From Desulfovibrio sp. JY (GTDB lineage Bacteria; Desulfobacterota; Desulfovibrionia; Desulfovibrionales; Desulfovibrionaceae), in the NCBI GenBank assembly GCA_021730285.1, contig CP082962.1, positions 4,473,501 to 4,537,500 of the forward strand: a stretch of DNA of 64,000 nt, given 5' to 3'. The notes under the pieces were generated by a model, which was not told the DNA's origin, did no database searches, and was given only the letters and a program-made list of their open reading frames with translations. This document shows, piece by piece, positions 1 to 8,445 of this stretch. Numbering within the stretch: the stretch's first letter is position 1; the number at the start of each line of letters is the position of its first letter. Position numbers and translations under genes: made by a program.

Positions 1-1
1 G

Positions 2-208
2 GCCGTCACCGTCTACCAGGCCGGCACCAGACGCGAGGGGAATACCATCGTCACGTCCGGCGGCCGGGTGCTCGGCGTCACGGCCCTTGGCGACACCCTG
101 GCCACAGCCAAGGACGCCGCCTACGCCGCCTGCGCCAAAATCGATTTCAAGGGAGCCTTTTACCGCCGCGACATCGGCGACAAGGGCCTCAAACGGGAGG
201 AACGGTAA
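2..208 (+). CDS. purD: Phosphoribosylamine--glycine ligase, C-terminal fragment (cut by window edge)
   Basis: Only the last 68 codons are inside the window. The open frame has no start here and ends in TAA one base before the purE start. The residues seen (AVTVYQAGTR, then TSGGRVLGVTALGDTLATA, then FYRRDIGDKGL) match the C-terminal domain of PurD. That enzyme ligates glycine to phosphoribosylamine with ATP in the second step of purine synthesis. The immediate junction with purE supports a purDE operon. The call rests on this short C-terminal match plus context, so it is likely rather than certain. Confidence 0.85.
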   Translation, partial: AVTVYQAGTRREGNTIVTSGGRVLGVTALGDTLATAKDAAYAACAKIDFKGAFYRRDIGDKGLKREER

Positions 209-697
209 ATGCGCGTGGCCATATTCATCGGCTCGATTTCCGACGAGGAAAAAATGCGTCCCTGTTCCAAGGTGCTCGATTCGTTGGGTATCGAGCACCG
301 CTTCACCGTCACCTCGGCCCACCGCACCGTGGAGCGCACCGAGCGTCTCATCCGCGAATGCGAGGAAGCCGGCTGCCAGGTGTTCATCTGCGCCGCCGGA
401 CTGGCCGCCCATCTGGCCGGAGCCGTGGCGGCGCGCACGGTCAAGCCCGTCATCGGCGTGCCGCTTTCCGCCTCGGGCTCGGCCCTTGGCGGCATGGACG
501 CCATGCTGTCCACGGTGCAGATGCCCCCGGGCTTTCCGGTGGCCACGGTCGCCCTCGACGGCGCCGGCGCGAAAAACGCCGCCTGGCTCGCCGCCTCCAT
601 TCTGGCCCTTGGCGATCCGACTCTGGTCGGCCGCATCACGGCCGCCCGCGAGGGATTCGCCAAGGACGTGGAAACCGCCGCGGCCAAACTGCGGTAA
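209..697 (+). CDS. purE: N5-carboxyaminoimidazole ribonucleotide mutase PurE
   Basis: A 162-residue protein, the usual PurE length. It carries the family N-terminus (VAIFIGSISDEEKM), the substrate-binding SAHRT segment near residue 40, and the glycine-rich block around GVPLSASGSALGGMDAMLS. It converts N5-CAIR to CAIR in de novo purine synthesis, in the cytoplasm. The ATG follows the purD stop by no more than a base, and GGAGG lies just upstream inside purD, so translation is probably coupled. No gene follows on this strand; the next gene is convergent. Confidence 0.93.
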   Translation: MRVAIFIGSISDEEKMRPCSKVLDSLGIEHRFTVTSAHRTVERTERLIRECEEAGCQVFICAAGLAAHLAGAVAARTVKPVIGVPLSASGSALGGMDAMLSTVQMPPGFPVATVALDGAGAKNAAWLAASILALGDPTLVGRITAAREGFAKDVETAAAKLR

Positions 698-812
698 CCC
701 CCGCACACCAGCCAAGCCTGCCCCGGCCCGCCGCAATCGACACGGTGCGGCCGGGGCAGACACGTCAACGCCACACCGGCGTGGAGACGAAGCCGCACAC
801 CGCCGCTTGGGC

Positions 813-841
813 AAAAAAAAAGCCCGGATGTTTTCCGGGCT
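813..841 (-). terminator. Intrinsic terminator of the MucR-like gene
   Basis: Read on the minus strand, AGCCCGGAAAACATCCGGGCT forms a hairpin in which eight or so G/C-rich pairs close a short loop. It is followed by nine T residues. It lies about 25 bases after the stop codon of the minus-strand regulator. It could also stop purE transcripts arriving from the other side, but the T run favours the minus strand. Confidence 0.8.
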
Positions 842-866
842 GTTACGGATGCGGCATGGTGGAGCG

Positions 867-1274
867 CTATTTTTTCACGCGCTTTTCCCAAAGCTTCATC
901 TCTTTCATCTTCTTGCGGCGTTCCCGTTGCAGCTCCTTGCACACAAGCGGCATGCCCTTGGGATATCCCCACTTCTCGCGGTAGGTGTCCGGCGTAAGCC
1001 CGAACTTGCCCAGATGCTTCTTGGTGAGGATCTTGAACGACTTGCCCGATTCCAGGCAAATGATGCTGCGCTCGCGCACGGCCTTTTTCGGATCGACGGG
1101 CGGCGTGGGGGCCTCGGCTTCGGTACCGCCCGGCAAGGCGGTGCCGGCGGAGACAATACCGCGAATATCATCAGAGAGCCGCCGCACCATGGAGGTGATC
1201 TCCTCCTCGGTCATGTTGCGAACACTGGCCTGAGCCTTGACGATCTCCAACGCTTCTTTCAAAAAGTCTTCCAT
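867..1274 (-). CDS. MucR/Ros-family transcriptional regulator
   Basis: A 135-residue protein. The C-terminal half has the MucR/Ros pattern: ICLESGKSFK, KKHLGKFGLTPDTYREKWGY, then PKGMPLVCKELQRERRKKMKEM, an AT-rich-DNA-binding zinc-finger-like fold. The N-terminal 35 residues are an acidic helix, as is usual in the Desulfovibrio versions. In many family members the first metal-ligand pair is CxxC; here the second position is serine (CLES), so zinc binding may be altered. AAGGAGAGGC precedes the ATG. Known relatives are global regulators of envelope and surface genes. The target here is unknown. Confidence 0.82.
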   Translation of the reverse strand: MEDFLKEALEIVKAQASVRNMTEEEITSMVRRLSDDIRGIVSAGTALPGGTEAEAPTPPVDPKKAVRERSIICLESGKSFKILTKKHLGKFGLTPDTYREKWGYPKGMPLVCKELQRERRKKMKEMKLWEKRVKK

Positions 1275-1598
1275 AGCCTCTCCTTCATACGATATATGTT
1301 AACGGCATCTCCATGCCATTTCTCTATACATATAATACAACATCATGCAAGGCAAGTTAAAAAAAATACAGACTTTGTCACGACTTCTCCGTCGACACCA
1401 CAGCCTCTGCAAAAAAACAAGACAGACGCTGAAACGTGCTTCAGCGACGCTTGCACAATACACTATGGCACGCGTCCGAAGACGCCTGCTACGGAATGGG
1501 TTGCCTCGGCCGGCAAGAACTTACAAGATAGCGTCTGGCTGGATGCGACGTTCGTGAGCCATCGCAGCCGATGAGGCAAAACGTTTGCGGCGCGTCGG
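1275..1598. other. Intergenic stretch upstream of the MucR-like gene
   Basis: About 320 bases between two minus-strand genes. The half next to the regulator is AT-rich and holds the promoter-like boxes. The other half has ordinary GC content with only shadow reading frames. I see no RNA gene or strong palindrome. Confidence 0.6.
1323..1350 (-). promoter_or_regulatory. Putative sigma-70 promoter of the MucR-like gene
   Basis: On the minus strand TTGCAT and TATAGA are separated by 16 bases in an AT-rich patch about 50 bases before the ATG. Both boxes are close to consensus (TTGACA / TATAAT). This is pattern recognition only. Confidence 0.5.
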
Positions 1599-2315
1599 TT
1601 ATCGCCGGACAGACTCGGGTGTGCTGCCTGCAATATCCTTGCGCCAGCAGCCCTGGACATAGCGGACGCCAAGGCGCTTGTATTCCTGGCGCTGTCCGCC
1701 GGAACTCACGTCCTCGACCGCCACGTCCATCAGCAGGTTGTCGGCGAAGGACAGCACCGAGGCCAGCAACTCCCGACGCTTGGCCGTATCCCAGTGCCAC
1801 GGCATGCGCCGGGGGGCCACGCGCAGGATATCGGCCGGCAGCATCTCCATGAAACGCGCCGGCGGGTTCTCGAGGTCGAAACCGTCGAGAAGAATGCGCG
1901 CCCCGGCCCGCTTGCAGTCGAGCAGCAGATTCAGGGCCCGGCCCGGATCGCCGTAAAGCCCGGCCACGTCGAACATCAAAATGGCCCGCCCGGGGTCGAG
2001 GCCAAGGGTGGCGGCGATCCGCTGCGGCTTTAGCGTCAGGTCGCAACGCACCAGGTAGGCGGCCGCGTCCTGAAGGTCGGTCAGGTCCGCGTCCCGGGAG
2101 GCCAGCCATTCGATCGGTCCGTCAAGGCGCCGGTCCAGCAGATCCTTCCAGGGATTTTGCGCCTCGACGGATTCAATGCCGGCAACGTCGCCGGTGCCGA
2201 GATCCACGAGGGTTCGGAAAAATGTGCCGGCCCCCCAGGACAGGGGAAGGGCGACGTCGCCTCCGGGGCGGACGGTCGGTGCAAAAAGCGCGGGGGTGTC
2301 GAAAGTGCGTGCCAT
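1599..2315 (-). CDS. Degenerate EAL-domain protein (probably no phosphodiesterase activity)
   Basis: A 238-residue protein whose second half follows the EAL fold. RAILMFDVAGL sits where the 'ELTES' strand falls. ARILLDGFDLENPP sits at the 'DDFGtGyss' strand, and LGVRYVQGCW at the terminal 'lGcdyvQGylf'. The EAL signature itself and the catalytic DD pair are missing. It therefore probably does not cleave c-di-GMP and may instead bind a partner or the nucleotide. An AAGGA lies upstream of the ATG at a rather long spacing. No operon partner is obvious. A PilZ-like and an HDOD protein occur elsewhere in the window. Confidence 0.6.
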   Translation of the reverse strand: MARTFDTPALFAPTVRPGGDVALPLSWGAGTFFRTLVDLGTGDVAGIESVEAQNPWKDLLDRRLDGPIEWLASRDADLTDLQDAAAYLVRCDLTLKPQRIAATLGLDPGRAILMFDVAGLYGDPGRALNLLLDCKRAGARILLDGFDLENPPARFMEMLPADILRVAPRRMPWHWDTAKRRELLASVLSFADNLLMDVAVEDVSSGGQRQEYKRLGVRYVQGCWRKDIAGSTPESVRR

Positions 2316-2474
2316 GGCTTTTGTTTTTCCTTAGCCGCACGCCTTTTCAAAAAGCGGTCCAACTATTTTATCATGTAATTCAGGGTAATACGCAAAACAA
2401 ATAGTCCTCTTTTCAAGACACAACCAGAATTGATGCCACTTTTATCCATTTTCCAGGACAATTCCTTCGTGAAA

Positions 2475-2633
2475 CTATCCCGGCATGCCGGTCAACTGGG
2501 TCAAAAACCCCATCGAAACCGTAAAAAGCCGGTGGCGCAAGGCCTCCGGCAAGCGCCACACGGTCAGGGCCATATACGCGCCAAAACCGGCCAACACAAA
2601 GATATCATAGGCTATTATCAATCGCTTGCGCAT
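2475..2633 (-). CDS. Small single-span membrane protein, 52 aa
   Basis: A short frame starting MRKRLIIAYD with a strong Shine-Dalgarno (GGGAGGACGCC) before the ATG. Residues about 5-26 form one hydrophobic segment preceded by three basic residues, which predicts an inner-membrane helix with the N-terminus inside. It reads away from mtaB, with about 90 bases between the two starts. No family is recognised. The start signal and hydrophobic pattern make it more credible than a chance frame. Confidence 0.5.
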   Translation of the reverse strand: MRKRLIIAYDIFVLAGFGAYMALTVWRLPEALRHRLFTVSMGFLTQLTGMPG

Positions 2634-2724
2634 GGCGTCCTCCCGGGGGAACGTTTTTCCCCTCGCCCCTCCCCGGAGCAAGAGCCGTTCCCCGGCGCCA
2701 TGGACTGCGGCCACCGGCTTTGTT

Positions 2725-4068
2725 ATGCGCCCGGGCATGCCGACGTTTCCTTCCGACAACACCAGATACTTCTCGCTTGCCACCTTGGGCTGCAAGGTGA
2801 ACCAATACGAAAGCCGCGCCCTGGTCGAGGCCTGGGAAAAGGCGGGGCTGTCGCGCGTGGACGACCCCGCGGCGGCCGATGTGGCCGTGCTGGTCACCTG
2901 CGCCGTCACCGCCCGGGCCGAGGCCGAAAGCCGCCGGCTGGCCCGCAATCTCGCCCGCCAGATCAACCCGCAGGCGCGCCCCGGGGCCCGGGCCGTGGTC
3001 ACCGGCTGCGCCGCCGTGGTCGCCCCGGACGCCTTTGCGGCGCTTGGCGTCATCGTCGTCCCGGACAAGGCCGGCCTGGCCCGACGTCCCTTTGGTCCGG
3101 ACGACGCCGCCCCCCGGCCCGACGCGGTCTTTCCCGATCTGGCCGTCACCGGCTACGACCGGGCGCGCGGGCTGGTCAAAATCCAGGACGGCTGCTCCCA
3201 CGGCTGTTCCTACTGCATCGTGCCTTCCGGCCGGGGAGCCTCGGTTTCCCGCCCCTTCCCCGACATCCGGGACGAGGTGTCGCGCCTGGTCGAAGCCGGG
3301 CACCGGGAAGTCGGCCTGACCGGCATCAACCTCGGCCACTATGGCCGCGACCTGGATGCGCCGGCGTCCTTCTGGGACCTGCTTGCCGCCCTGGACGAGG
3401 CCCTGGCCCCGCGCTTTGGCGACACGGTCCGGCTGCGCCTGGGGTCCCTCGACCCGGCCATGCTGACCGACGACGGGCTGGCCGTCCTTACCGCCTCACG
3501 CCTGGTCTGCCCGCACCTGCACATTTCCCTGCAAAGCGCCGATCCGGAGACTCTCGCCGCCATGGGCCGCCGGCCGGAGGATGCGGACCGGGTGTCCTCT
3601 TTTGTGGACGCGATCAGTATGAAATGGCCGACCTTCGGCCTGGGCTGCGACGTGCTGACCGGTTTTCCGGGAGAATCCGAGGCCGCCTTCGGCCGCACCA
3701 GGGACTATCTCGCCCGTTTGCCGCTGACCTACGCCCATGTCTTTCCCTATTCCCGACGGCCGGGCACCCGGGCGGCGGCCATGCCCGGACAGCTGCCCAA
3801 GCCGGTCAAGACCGAGCGGGCCAGGGAGTTGCGGGAACTGGCCGCCGGCAAAAAAGACGCCTTTCGCGCCCGGCTGGCCCGGGAAGACGCGGTCGTCGTG
3901 GCCCTGGAGCGCCAGGACCCGGCCGCCGGCACCTGCGGCCAGTATGTCGATTGCCGCTTCGAGGCGGCGGTCGCCGCCCCGCTCGGCGCCCTCGTGCGCG
4001 CCCGTCCGGTCGGCCGCGACGGCGACCTGCTGCTCGTGGCCCCGCTCGAGGCCGGGACCGGATCATGA
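2725..4068 (+). CDS. mtaB: tRNA-t6A37 methylthiotransferase MtaB (MiaB-like radical SAM)
   Basis: The N-terminal UPF0004 domain begins FSLATLGCKVNQYES, with further cysteines at VTCAV and TGCAA, which give the auxiliary Fe-S cluster. The radical-SAM core has the CSHGCSYC motif (CxxxCxxC) followed by IVPSGRG. A small TRAM-like tail closes the protein. LGCKVNQYES is typical of the MtaB branch, which adds methylthio to t6A37 of ANN-decoding tRNAs. Two in-frame ATGs four codons apart are possible starts and neither has a clear Shine-Dalgarno. The first is given. The stop overlaps the next start as ATGA. Confidence 0.88.
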   Translation: MRPGMPTFPSDNTRYFSLATLGCKVNQYESRALVEAWEKAGLSRVDDPAAADVAVLVTCAVTARAEAESRRLARNLARQINPQARPGARAVVTGCAAVVAPDAFAALGVIVVPDKAGLARRPFGPDDAAPRPDAVFPDLAVTGYDRARGLVKIQDGCSHGCSYCIVPSGRGASVSRPFPDIRDEVSRLVEAGHREVGLTGINLGHYGRDLDAPASFWDLLAALDEALAPRFGDTVRLRLGSLDPAMLTDDGLAVLTASRLVCPHLHISLQSADPETLAAMGRRPEDADRVSSFVDAISMKWPTFGLGCDVLTGFPGESEAAFGRTRDYLARLPLTYAHVFPYSRRPGTRAAAMPGQLPKPVKTERARELRELAAGKKDAFRARLAREDAVVVALERQDPAAGTCGQYVDCRFEAAVAAPLGALVRARPVGRDGDLLLVAPLEAGTGS

Positions 4069-4634
4069 GCACGCCCCACGAGCCCTTGCCGGGAAAGCTC
4101 GTCTGCTCGGTGCTGACAAGCGATCACGACGCCTTGTGGCCGCACTACGGGCCGGCCCTGGAAGCCCGCTTCGGCCCGGTGGAGATGGCCACGCCGGCGA
4201 CCCCCTTCACCTTCACCGAATATTACGACGCCGAGATGGGCGGGCCGCTGTCGCGGCGCATGCTGGTCTTCGCCAACCTTCTCCCCCAGGGGGAGCTGCG
4301 CGCGGCCAAGCTTTTCACCAACGGCCTGGAACAGACGCTTTGTCGCGCCGACGGCACCCGCCGGGTCAACTTCGACCCGGGACTCGTGACCAACGAACGG
4401 CTGGTCCTGGCCACGGGCAAGAATTTCAGCCACCGCATCTATCTCGGGGACGGCATTTTCGGCGATCTGACCCTTGTCTTTCAGGCAGGGTCCTGGCAAA
4501 CCCTGCCCTGGACATTTCCCGACTACGCTTCCCCGGAAATGCTGGCGCAACTGACCGACTTTCGACGCCGTTACCGCCGGGACCTCCGGGAAGGCCGTGC
4601 GGCCGCCCTCACGAACAAGACACTCTCCACATGA
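4065..4634 (+). CDS. DUF4416 family protein
   Basis: A 189-residue protein with the full DUF4416 pattern: FTFTEYYDAEMG, then TNGLEQ, then VNFDPGLVTNERLVLATGKNFSHRIYLGD (given here only as the family landmarks), and WTFPDY near the end. The biochemical function of the family is unknown. It occurs widely in delta-proteobacteria and related lineages. Its ATG overlaps the mtaB stop, so the two are translationally coupled. Confidence 0.85.
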   Translation: MSTPHEPLPGKLVCSVLTSDHDALWPHYGPALEARFGPVEMATPATPFTFTEYYDAEMGGPLSRRMLVFANLLPQGELRAAKLFTNGLEQTLCRADGTRRVNFDPGLVTNERLVLATGKNFSHRIYLGDGIFGDLTLVFQAGSWQTLPWTFPDYASPEMLAQLTDFRRRYRRDLREGRAAALTNKTLST

Positions 4635-4694
4635 TTTTTCTCTTGAAAAATGCCGCCGTATTTTCCAAGAGCACACCATAAGCAAGGAGCCTCC

Positions 4695-5576
4695 ATGCCC
4701 AACAGCATGACCGGATATGGCAAGAGCCGTTTGGAGTCCGACGCCTTCACCCAGGTTTGGGAAGTGCGCGCCGTCAACAGCCGTTTTCTGGACCTCAAGT
4801 GGCGGCTGCCGCTTTTCCTGCGCCCGAGCGAACCGGCGCTGGAAAAAGTGGTGCGCGAGGCCGTGGCCCGGGGCCGGCTGGAAATCCATCTGGAATTCAC
4901 GCCCAAGCGCACGGATATGTGGAAGGCCCGCCTCGACACGGGACTGGCCGGGGCCATGCTCGACGAACTGGCCGCCCTGGCCAAGGAACGCGAGGTGCCC
5001 TACGCGCCCGACCTCAACCGCCTGCTCTCCCTGTCCCATCTGTGGCAGGAAGAGACCGTGGACCCGGACCCGAACCTGTTCGTCACCCTGGCCGACGGCC
5101 TGCGTCTGGCCCTGGCCGATTTCAACGACGCCCGGGCCCGGGAGGGCGCGGCCCTGGCCGAGGATCTGCTCGCCCGGTTCGCCACGCTCAAATCCTGGCG
5201 CGAGTCCATCAACGCCCTGACCCCGGCGGTCAAGGCCGAGAAGCTGGACCAGCTCGTGGCCCGGATCACGGCCGTGCTGGAAAAAGCCGGCGTGGAGCCG
5301 ACCCAGGACCGGCTCCTCCAGGAAACGGCCATTTTGGCCGACAAGCTCGACGTCTCCGAGGAGATGACGCGCCTGGCCGGCCATCTGGACCGGTTGGAGG
5401 GGCTCGTGCGCGAGGGCGGCGAGATCGGCAAGAAGCTCGATTTCCTGATCCAGGAGGCCTTCCGCGAGATCAACACCTGCGGCAACAAGGCCCAGAACCT
5501 GGACATCAGCCGGCTGGTGGTCGATTTCAAGGCCGAGCTGGAGAAGGTCCGCGAACAGGTGCAAAACCTGGAATAA
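4695..5576 (+). CDS. yicC: YicC/YloC-family endoribonuclease
   Basis: A 293-residue protein starting [11 protein letters not shown], the YicC family hallmark. The [16 protein letters not shown] segment follows, and the C-terminal DUF1732 block [15 protein letters not shown] is present. Relatives are stress-linked endoribonucleases. AAGGAG lies eight bases before the ATG. It is followed by remA and gmk, the conserved yicC-remA-gmk order seen in many bacteria, which supports the calls for all three. Confidence 0.9.
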   Translation: MPNSMTGYGKSRLESDAFTQVWEVRAVNSRFLDLKWRLPLFLRPSEPALEKVVREAVARGRLEIHLEFTPKRTDMWKARLDTGLAGAMLDELAALAKEREVPYAPDLNRLLSLSHLWQEETVDPDPNLFVTLADGLRLALADFNDARAREGAALAEDLLARFATLKSWRESINALTPAVKAEKLDQLVARITAVLEKAGVEPTQDRLLQETAILADKLDVSEEMTRLAGHLDRLEGLVREGGEIGKKLDFLIQEAFREINTCGNKAQNLDISRLVVDFKAELEKVREQVQNLE

Positions 5577-5667
5577 GCCACGGGCTTTGGCATTGCCCGC
5601 GTTTTCCGGTATGCTCACCCGAACCGGCGGCGCCGTCGTCCGTCATCTCTGTGCCCGAGGGGAGGCC

Positions 5668-5928
5668 ATGCGCCAAACGCTGCTCAATATCGGTTTCGGC
5701 AACTATGTCGCGGCGTCCCGCGTCACGGCCATCGTCAACCCCGCGTCCTCGCCCATGCGCCGCCTGCGCGAGGACGCCCGGGCCGAGAAACGACTCATCG
5801 ACGCGACCCAGGGCCGCAAGACCCGCGCCATCATCATCACCGATTCCAACCACGTGATCCTCTCGGGCATCCAGGCCGAAACGCTCGGCGCCCGTTTCGC
5901 CGTGGAGGAGGACACCAATGCCGTCTAA
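5668..5928 (+). CDS. remA: RemA-like (DUF370) regulatory protein
   Basis: An 86-residue protein: [21 protein letters not shown], then SSPMRRL, then [21 protein letters not shown], the whole DUF370 pattern. In Bacillus RemA is a DNA-binding activator of matrix genes; the role in proteobacteria is not established. An upstream in-frame start exists, but the ATG used here follows GAGGGGAGG directly and gives the family's normal length. The gene overlaps gmk by 11 bases, so the pair is probably coupled. Confidence 0.88.
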   Translation: MRQTLLNIGFGNYVAASRVTAIVNPASSPMRRLREDARAEKRLIDATQGRKTRAIIITDSNHVILSGIQAETLGARFAVEEDTNAV

Positions 5929-6547
5929 GCGACTGGGACTTTTCATGGTCATCTGCGCCCCGTCCGGCGCGGGCAAATCCACGCTGATCAAAAAGCTGTG
6001 CGCCGAATTTCCCGTCCTGTCCTTTTCCGTGTCCGCCACCACCCGGCCGCCGCGCCATGGCGAGGTGGACGGGGTGCACTACCATTTCCTGTCCCGGGAG
6101 GACTTCGCCGCCTGGCGCGAGGCCGGGAAACTGGCCGAATGGGCCGAGGTCCACGGCAATTTCTACGGCACGCCCCTGGAACCGGTGCGGCAAGCCCTGG
6201 CCGCCGGCCGCGACGTGCTCTTCGACGTGGACGTCCAGGGCGCGGCCCAACTGCGCCAAAGCCTCGGGCAAGGGGCCTACGTCTTCATCCTGCCGCCCAC
6301 CCGGGCCGAACTGGCCCGCCGCCTGTCCGGCCGGGGCACGGATTCGCCGGAAGTGGTGGCCGGCAGGCTGGCCGCCGCGTCCAAGGAAATCGCCCAGGCC
6401 CCGCTTTTCGACTACTGGGTGGAAAACGCCGAACTGGAGACGGCCTACGCCGACCTGCGAGCCGTTTACATGGCCGAACGCCGCCGGCCCCGCTGTCATC
6501 CGCACCTGATTCCCGAACTGCTGGCCCAATGGGATGCGGCCATTTGA
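5918..6547 (+). CDS. gmk: Guanylate kinase
   Basis: A 209-residue protein with the P-loop APSGAGKST at residues 14-22. It has the GMP-binding [14 protein letters not shown] block, FLSREDF, and FYGTPLEPV. It phosphorylates GMP to GDP in the cytoplasm. The length is typical. It overlaps the end of remA, consistent with one operon. The final residues (HPHLIPELL) are slightly longer than the shortest family members but unremarkable. Confidence 0.95.
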   Translation: MPSKRLGLFMVICAPSGAGKSTLIKKLCAEFPVLSFSVSATTRPPRHGEVDGVHYHFLSREDFAAWREAGKLAEWAEVHGNFYGTPLEPVRQALAAGRDVLFDVDVQGAAQLRQSLGQGAYVFILPPTRAELARRLSGRGTDSPEVVAGRLAAASKEIAQAPLFDYWVENAELETAYADLRAVYMAERRRPRCHPHLIPELLAQWDAAI

Positions 6548-6633
6548 CGCCTGCTTTTTCGTATTGCGCGTTGACCAGGCGGGCTTTTTCCGGTTAAATC
6601 GAAAAAAATTTCAGCCGTATCGCCCCAAACGCC

Positions 6634-7530
6634 ATGACCGAACAACGCCACAACGACCACACCCCGGGCGCCGCGCCGGCCGCCGATTCCGCCGGCAAGC
6701 CCCGCGAGCGCATCAAGGGCATCTTCTCCACCCAGGCCATCCAAAAGGTGGGCACGGGCACCACCACCCGCCGCACCATCCAGAAGATGTACTGGTTCGT
6801 GGAGGAGGACACGGCCGGCACCCTGGAAATCCAGCCACTCAACAAGAATTACGTCCCTTCCGGCCCCAAACGCCGCATCGGACTGGAAGAGCTGCTGGAA
6901 AAATTTTCCCCGGAGCCGGAATTCTACGTGTCCACGGTCTATCCGCGGCTGCGCGAACTCAACATGGTCATCCAGAAAGGGGAGCGACACCGGGAAAAGG
7001 GCGAGAACTTCAGCGCCGAGCTGGAATTCGGCCAGGCGCTGGCCGTGGACGAGGAGAACATCCGGGCCAATTTCGGCCTGGGGCTCACCTACCTCGACCG
7101 GGGCGAGGCCAACAAGGCCGACGACATCTTTCAGCGTCTGGTGCGCCTCGACGCCGCCTTCGACAAGGACCACAAGCACCTTTTCAACGAGTTCGGCATC
7201 AACCTGCGCAAGAACAAGATGCTCGACCAGGCGCTCACCTACTACCAGCGGGCCGAGGAACTGGCCATCCGCGACGACAACCTGATGTTCAACATCGCCC
7301 GGGCGTTCTTCGACAAGAAAGACTACGCCAGGACCATGGAGTACCTGCAAAAAGCCCTGGCCTTAAACCCCGACAACAGCGAATCGCGGCGCTTTGCCGC
7401 CTTTCTCGAGGAAAAGGGCCTGGCCAAGGTGGGTGACGTGCCGTCGCAACCCCTTCCCGAGGCTCCAGCCGCCAAAGCCTCCGCCCCCAAGGCCTCCGAG
7501 GCCGAGACCCCGGCGGACGACCTCCCATGA
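6634..7530 (+). CDS. Tetratricopeptide-repeat protein
   Basis: A 298-residue soluble protein. From about residue 118 it has four to five TPR units: RHREKGENFSAELEFGQALA, FGLGLTYLDRGEANKADDIF, LRKNKMLDQALTYYQRAEEL, and FDKKDYARTMEYLQKALALNP. The N-terminal part contains KGIFSTQAIQKVGTGTTTRRTIQ, a segment I recognise from Desulfovibrio TPR proteins but cannot assign a function. The C-terminus is Ala/Pro-rich. The stop overlaps the next start (ATGA), so it is cotranslated with the HDOD protein. It is probably a scaffold. Confidence 0.8.
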   Translation: MTEQRHNDHTPGAAPAADSAGKPRERIKGIFSTQAIQKVGTGTTTRRTIQKMYWFVEEDTAGTLEIQPLNKNYVPSGPKRRIGLEELLEKFSPEPEFYVSTVYPRLRELNMVIQKGERHREKGENFSAELEFGQALAVDEENIRANFGLGLTYLDRGEANKADDIFQRLVRLDAAFDKDHKHLFNEFGINLRKNKMLDQALTYYQRAEELAIRDDNLMFNIARAFFDKKDYARTMEYLQKALALNPDNSESRRFAAFLEEKGLAKVGDVPSQPLPEAPAAKASAPKASEAETPADDLP

Positions 7531-8387
7531 ACCAGGAACGGGCGCAGCGTTTTTTACTCGAACTGCCCGCCGTCCGCGATGACCTGCCCTTCTCCCCCGC
7601 CCTGCTCACCCGGCTTTTCCGCCTGACCGAAGAAGACGGCGCTTCGCCCCTCGAAGCCATCGCCGAGGCCATCGCCGAGGACCAGGGGCTTTCGGCCCGG
7701 GTGCTGGGGCTCGCCAATTCCGCTTTTTACGGCTTGCAGGCCGAGGTCGGCAACGTCGCCCGGGCCGTGGCCGTGCTGGGGCTTCGCGAGGTGCGCGGGC
7801 TGGTGCTGGCCCTCGGCATGCGCGGGCTGGCCGCAGTCCGTCCCCTGCCCCCGGGTTTTGTGCTTTCCCCCTATCTCGAGCACCAGCTGTCCGTGGCCGT
7901 GGCGGCCATGGAACTGGCCCGGGAAACCGGGGTCATGGACCCGGACGATGCCTTCACCGCCGGCCTGCTCCATGACCTCGGCAAGCTCATCACCGCCCTG
8001 TACCGGCCGGACGACTGGCTGGCCGAGGCGCAGCTGGCCGCGGCCCAGGACCTGCCCTGGCACGAGGCCGAGGAGCGCCACTGGGGCCTGGACCATGGCC
8101 TGATCGGAGCCATGGTGCTCGCGTCCTGGAATCTGCCGCCACGCCTCACCGAACCCGTCAACTGGCACCATGCCCCGGACGCCGCCCCGGAGAACCCCGG
8201 GCCCTGCCGGCTGTTGGGGCTGGCCGACGCCTGCGTGCACGAACGCGCCGGCGAGCCCTTGCCCGACGGGGACGTGATTTCCCCCCTGGCTCCCGGCGTG
8301 GGGCTGCGGCCGGACACGGCCCGGGAGGCGACCGCCTCGGCCCTGGCCGCGCGAAACCCCGGACTGCTGGCCGCGGCCATCGGCTGA
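7527..8387 (+). CDS. HDOD-domain signalling protein
   Basis: A 286-residue protein with an HDOD domain spanning most of its length. AIAEAIAEDQGLSARVLGLANSAFYG is the diagnostic early block. AVAVLGLREVRGLVLALGM, GLLHDLGKLI and NWHHAP follow. HDOD proteins are HD-like regulators, usually without proven hydrolase activity, in two-component and c-di-GMP networks. The HDLGK and HH residues are retained, so metal binding is possible. It is coupled to the upstream TPR gene; recJ follows after a short gap. Confidence 0.87.
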   Translation: MNQERAQRFLLELPAVRDDLPFSPALLTRLFRLTEEDGASPLEAIAEAIAEDQGLSARVLGLANSAFYGLQAEVGNVARAVAVLGLREVRGLVLALGMRGLAAVRPLPPGFVLSPYLEHQLSVAVAAMELARETGVMDPDDAFTAGLLHDLGKLITALYRPDDWLAEAQLAAAQDLPWHEAEERHWGLDHGLIGAMVLASWNLPPRLTEPVNWHHAPDAAPENPGPCRLLGLADACVHERAGEPLPDGDVISPLAPGVGLRPDTAREATASALAARNPGLLAAAIG

Positions 8388-8445
8388 GTTCCCCCTTGCC
8401 TTGCCGGGTCCGCCCGGGCATCCTGTTTCTTTCTTCGGAGTGATC

